A stretch of DNA of 14,277 bases, taken from contig DJUJ01000162.1 of assembly GCA_002438345.1 (NCBI GenBank), positions 6,233 through 20,509 on the forward strand. The letters are read 5' to 3'. Below the pieces are notes generated by a model that saw only the letters and a list, made by a program, of their open reading frames with translations, did no database searches and was not told where the DNA came from. A program made the position numbers and the translations under genes. Shown in pieces: positions 11,916-14,277 of this stretch (its first letter is position 1; the number at the start of each line of letters is the position of its first letter). This DNA is from Paenibacillus sp. UBA6285 (GTDB lineage: Bacteria; Bacillota; Bacilli; Paenibacillales; Paenibacillaceae).

Positions 11916-13175
11916 ATGAAACTAAGTAAAGAGGAAAAATCATGGATTCTATATGACTGTGGAAATTCGGCTTACTCGATGGCAGTTACAACGGCTTTAC
12001 TGCCTATTGTATTTGGGATGTTTTCGAATGTGAACAGCAGCATGGATTTGGGGTATTTTAATTCAATTGCAAGTATTCTGGTGGCCATCCTTAGCCCGAT
12101 TCTAGGAACGATGGCAGATTATAAGGATAAGAAAAAACGTTTCTTCATATTTTTCTCATTGATCGGCGTGATAGCTACAGCTTCACTGGCGTTCGTTGCA
12201 CCTGCGAATGGGCAATGGCAGTTATTGATTGTATTTTATATCTTGTCTGTCATAGGTTTTGCAGGAGCCAATATTTTTTATGATTCTTTTCTGGTGGATG
12301 TAACCACCGATGAAAGGATGGATAAGGTATCCTCAAAAGGTTTTGCTTTTGGATATATCGCCAGCGTCATTCCATTTGGTATCAGCCTACTATTGATTCT
12401 GTTTATGGGGATGGATAAATCGATTGGTTATCAGATTGGATTTATAATCACTGCCCTTTGGTGGGGACTGTTGACCGTGCCAATGATCAAGGATGTGCAG
12501 CAGAGATATTATATTGAACCTGAACCCAAACCGGTTATTAATAGCTTTAAAAGACTGGGAGACACATTTAAGAATGTCAGACAGCATAAGGTGGTATTTG
12601 TTTTCTTAATCGCCTACTTTCTCTATATTGATGGGGTAGATACGATTATTAAAATGGTAGTGCCATATGCCACATCGGTTCTGGGCGCGGATGCTTTTGA
12701 CACCTTTACTTTACTGGGTATCTTATTGGTTATTCAGATCATCGCATTTCCGTGTGCTATCCTGTACGGTAATCTGGCCAAAAAATACTCAGCTAGAACG
12801 ATGATCATCGTGGGGATTTTTACATATATCATTTCCTGTATCGCGGCTTACTTTATCACTTCAGTGTGGCATATATTTATTCTGGGTGCGCTAATTGGTT
12901 CGGCCCAGGGAGGGATTCAGGCGCTTAGCAGATCTTATTATGCGAAGATTATTCCTAAGGAAAAATCCAATGAATTCTTTGGATTCTACAATATTTTTGG
13001 CAAGTTTGCGGCGATTGTTGGTCCTGCTGTGATGTCTTTAACGACTACCTTAACAGGCAATGCAAAATTTAGTATTTTAGCGATTATCCCACTATTTATT
13101 ATTGGATTCTTCGTATTTATAACTTTACCTAAAGAGCAGCTTGAACAAGATGAATCGAAGGGACTTATCCTATGA
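11916..13175 (+). CDS. UMF1-type (Atg22-like) MFS transporter
   Basis: A 419-residue integral membrane protein with about 12 hydrophobic segments in two halves, separated by a charged cytoplasmic loop (about 193-228). The N-terminal WILYDCGNSAYSMAVTTALL (10-29) is the UMF1/Atg22 signature (W-x-x-Y-D-x-x-N-S-A-Y). DYKDKKKRFF (68-77) is the MFS loop 2-3 basic motif and GSAQGGIQALSRSYYAKIIP (332-351) the equivalent in the second half. Yeast Atg22 exports amino acids from the vacuole; bacterial members have no settled substrate. AAGGTGG (11902-11908) lies seven bases before ATG. The stop codon overlaps the ATG of the following phosphodiesterase gene, so the two are translationally coupled. The transporter may import or export a substrate or product of that enzyme (inference). 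Confidence 0.88.
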   Translation: MKLSKEEKSWILYDCGNSAYSMAVTTALLPIVFGMFSNVNSSMDLGYFNSIASILVAILSPILGTMADYKDKKKRFFIFFSLIGVIATASLAFVAPANGQWQLLIVFYILSVIGFAGANIFYDSFLVDVTTDERMDKVSSKGFAFGYIASVIPFGISLLLILFMGMDKSIGYQIGFIITALWWGLLTVPMIKDVQQRYYIEPEPKPVINSFKRLGDTFKNVRQHKVVFVFLIAYFLYIDGVDTIIKMVVPYATSVLGADAFDTFTLLGILLVIQIIAFPCAILYGNLAKKYSARTMIIVGIFTYIISCIAAYFITSVWHIFILGALIGSAQGGIQALSRSYYAKIIPKEKSNEFFGFYNIFGKFAAIVGPAVMSLTTTLTGNAKFSILAIIPLFIIGFFVFITLPKEQLEQDESKGLIL

Positions 13176-14277
13176 AGTCAATCAAAGAAAAAACGGCAAT
13201 GGCCAAACATCTGATTGTCATCTCTTACGATGCCTTTTCAGAAGACCAATGGGAAATGGCTAGCCGTCTTCCAAACTTATCGAAATTGATCAAGAGTGGA
13301 GCGCATAGCAATAAATTGAAAAGTGTATATCCCACGCTCACTTATGTGGTGCACACTACGATAGCGACCGGTGTGTATCCGGATAAGCATGGCATTCATC
13401 ACAACAATCCATTTCAACCGTTTGTGAAGGAAAAGGAGCAAAGTTGGTTCTGGTTTAGAAATGCGATAAAGGTGCCCACGATTTACGATGCTGCGCGCAA
13501 GCATAACATGAGTACCGCTGGAATCCTCTGGCCGGTATCAGGGAAATCCTCAATCCAATACAATATCCCTGAAATTAGAGCCATCAAAAAAGAAAATCAG
13601 GCACTGAAGGTGTTAAAAAGCGGGAGCCCCTTATATTGTATCGAGATGGAGCTGAAATACGGCAGGCTTCGAAAAGGGATTGAGCAGCCCTATCTGGATG
13701 ACTTCACGACAAAGTGTGCGATAGAAACGATTAAGCGTAAAAAGCCTAATCTTCTCATGATGCATTTGATTGATCTGGATGACGCTAAGCATGTTTACGG
13801 CACTGACAGCGATGAAGTGAAGCAGGTAATCACACGTATGGATAAACGGCTAGGTGATATTATGCAAGCAGTGGATGAAGCCGGTATACTGGATGACACA
13901 GTTTTTTTGGTTTTGGGTGACCATGGCCAGTTCAATGTTAGGTACAAAGTGCATTTGAACAACCTTTTGCAGGAAAAAGGGCTGATCTATGGAGAGAACG
14001 GTGAAAAGAAGTGGAGAGCTTACTTTCAGTGTGGGGGCGGAGCCGCTTATCTGCATATCAAACATGGGGATGAAGAAGCTGAACAATTAGCATTAGCTGC
14101 GATTCGGGATGATATGAAAGATGACGCTTCTGGCATAGAGGAATTGTATGCTAGAGAGGGGCTGGATCATCTACATGTGGGCCAATCTACTAAGTATATG
14201 CTTGAAGCTAAGAGAGGCTATTGTTTCGATGAAAGCATGGATGAACCAACGATTGTTGATTTGAACAAACAAGGGAT
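13172..14277 (+). CDS. type I phosphodiesterase/nucleotide pyrophosphatase family protein (3' truncated by window)
   Basis: At least 368 residues, open to the window end. ATG lies in the ATGA overlap with the transporter stop, with AAGGGA (13158-13163) eight bases upstream. The protein belongs to the alkaline-phosphatase superfamily. D20 (VISYDAFS) is a metal ligand, and PTLTYVVHTTIATGVYPDKH (54-73) holds the T57 nucleophile in the NPP-like PTxTxxxHxxxxTGxYP motif. DLDDAKHVYG (201-210) supplies D201 or D203 and H207, and LGDHGQFN (248-255) supplies D250 and H251. The last zinc-binding histidine expected near the C-terminus lies beyond the window. Family members hydrolyse phosphodiester or pyrophosphate bonds in nucleotides, phosphonates or lipids; the substrate is not readable. 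No signal peptide is seen (residues 1-12 are polar), so it is probably cytoplasmic, acting on something the coupled transporter carries. Confidence 0.88.
   Translation, partial: MKSIKEKTAMAKHLIVISYDAFSEDQWEMASRLPNLSKLIKSGAHSNKLKSVYPTLTYVVHTTIATGVYPDKHGIHHNNPFQPFVKEKEQSWFWFRNAIKVPTIYDAARKHNMSTAGILWPVSGKSSIQYNIPEIRAIKKENQALKVLKSGSPLYCIEMELKYGRLRKGIEQPYLDDFTTKCAIETIKRKKPNLLMMHLIDLDDAKHVYGTDSDEVKQVITRMDKRLGDIMQAVDEAGILDDTVFLVLGDHGQFNVRYKVHLNNLLQEKGLIYGENGEKKWRAYFQCGGGAAYLHIKHGDEEAEQLALAAIRDDMKDDASGIEELYAREGLDHLHVGQSTKYMLEAKRGYCFDESMDEPTIVDLNKQG

Noticed and set aside
1..14277. CRISPR arrays, tRNA/rRNA genes, transposases, integrases and attachment sites
   Set aside because: None seen; no regularly spaced repeats, no cloverleaf-like segments and no recombinase or transposase motifs in any supported frame.

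Overview
The window reads as a chromosomal segment from a low-to-mid GC Gram-positive bacterium of the Bacilli, most likely Paenibacillus or a close relative. This is an inference from strong GGAGG-type ribosome binding sites, frequent TTG/GTG starts, TGn-extended -10 promoters, rho-independent terminators, and proteins that resemble Bacillus/Paenibacillus families (MhqN-type nitroreductase, YflG-type methionine aminopeptidase, NDH-2, DUF1641, DUF2785). No rRNA, tRNA, insertion sequence or CRISPR array was seen.

Layout. Positions 1-285 hold a probable gene tail, a hairpin and a terminator. Positions 285-1739 are a tight two-gene unit: a ribbon-helix-helix (RHH) DNA-binding protein, then a DnaN-like sliding clamp whose GTG start directly follows the RHH stop codon. 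The RHH protein carries a QLGFL segment in its flexible N-terminal part that resembles a bacterial clamp-binding motif. Positions 1970-2590 encode a stand-alone domain resembling the N-terminal part of some Mrr-type restriction proteins. A bidirectional terminator (2623-2666) separates it from a convergent MhqN-like nitroreductase, which has overlapping palindromes at its promoter. Positions 3543-4421 encode a DUF2785 protein. Positions 4629-6290 form a DUF1641 + type II NADH dehydrogenase operon closed by a terminator. Positions 6447-7079 encode an SGNH esterase flanked by its own promoter and terminator.

The second half mixes intact and decaying genes. The putative lipoprotein gene at 7225-8273 has a -1 frameshift near a T run and apparently a lost start codon (ATC at the ideal distance from GGAGG). 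A MapB-type methionine aminopeptidase (8306-9052) and a DJ-1/PfpI protein (9069-9650) form a short operon. It runs into a phosphotransferase (APH-like) remnant (9675-10358) that lacks the catalytic core and changes frame. Then come a three-zinc-site protein with a DUF1963-like C-terminus (10491-11774), a UMF1/Atg22-like MFS transporter (11916-13175), and a translationally coupled type I phosphodiesterase/nucleotide pyrophosphatase family protein that runs off the window (13172-14277).

Most genes are housekeeping or metabolic accessory functions. The candidates for undescribed biology are the RHH/alternative clamp pair, possibly together with the Mrr-N-like gene beside it, and the transporter/phosphodiesterase pair.
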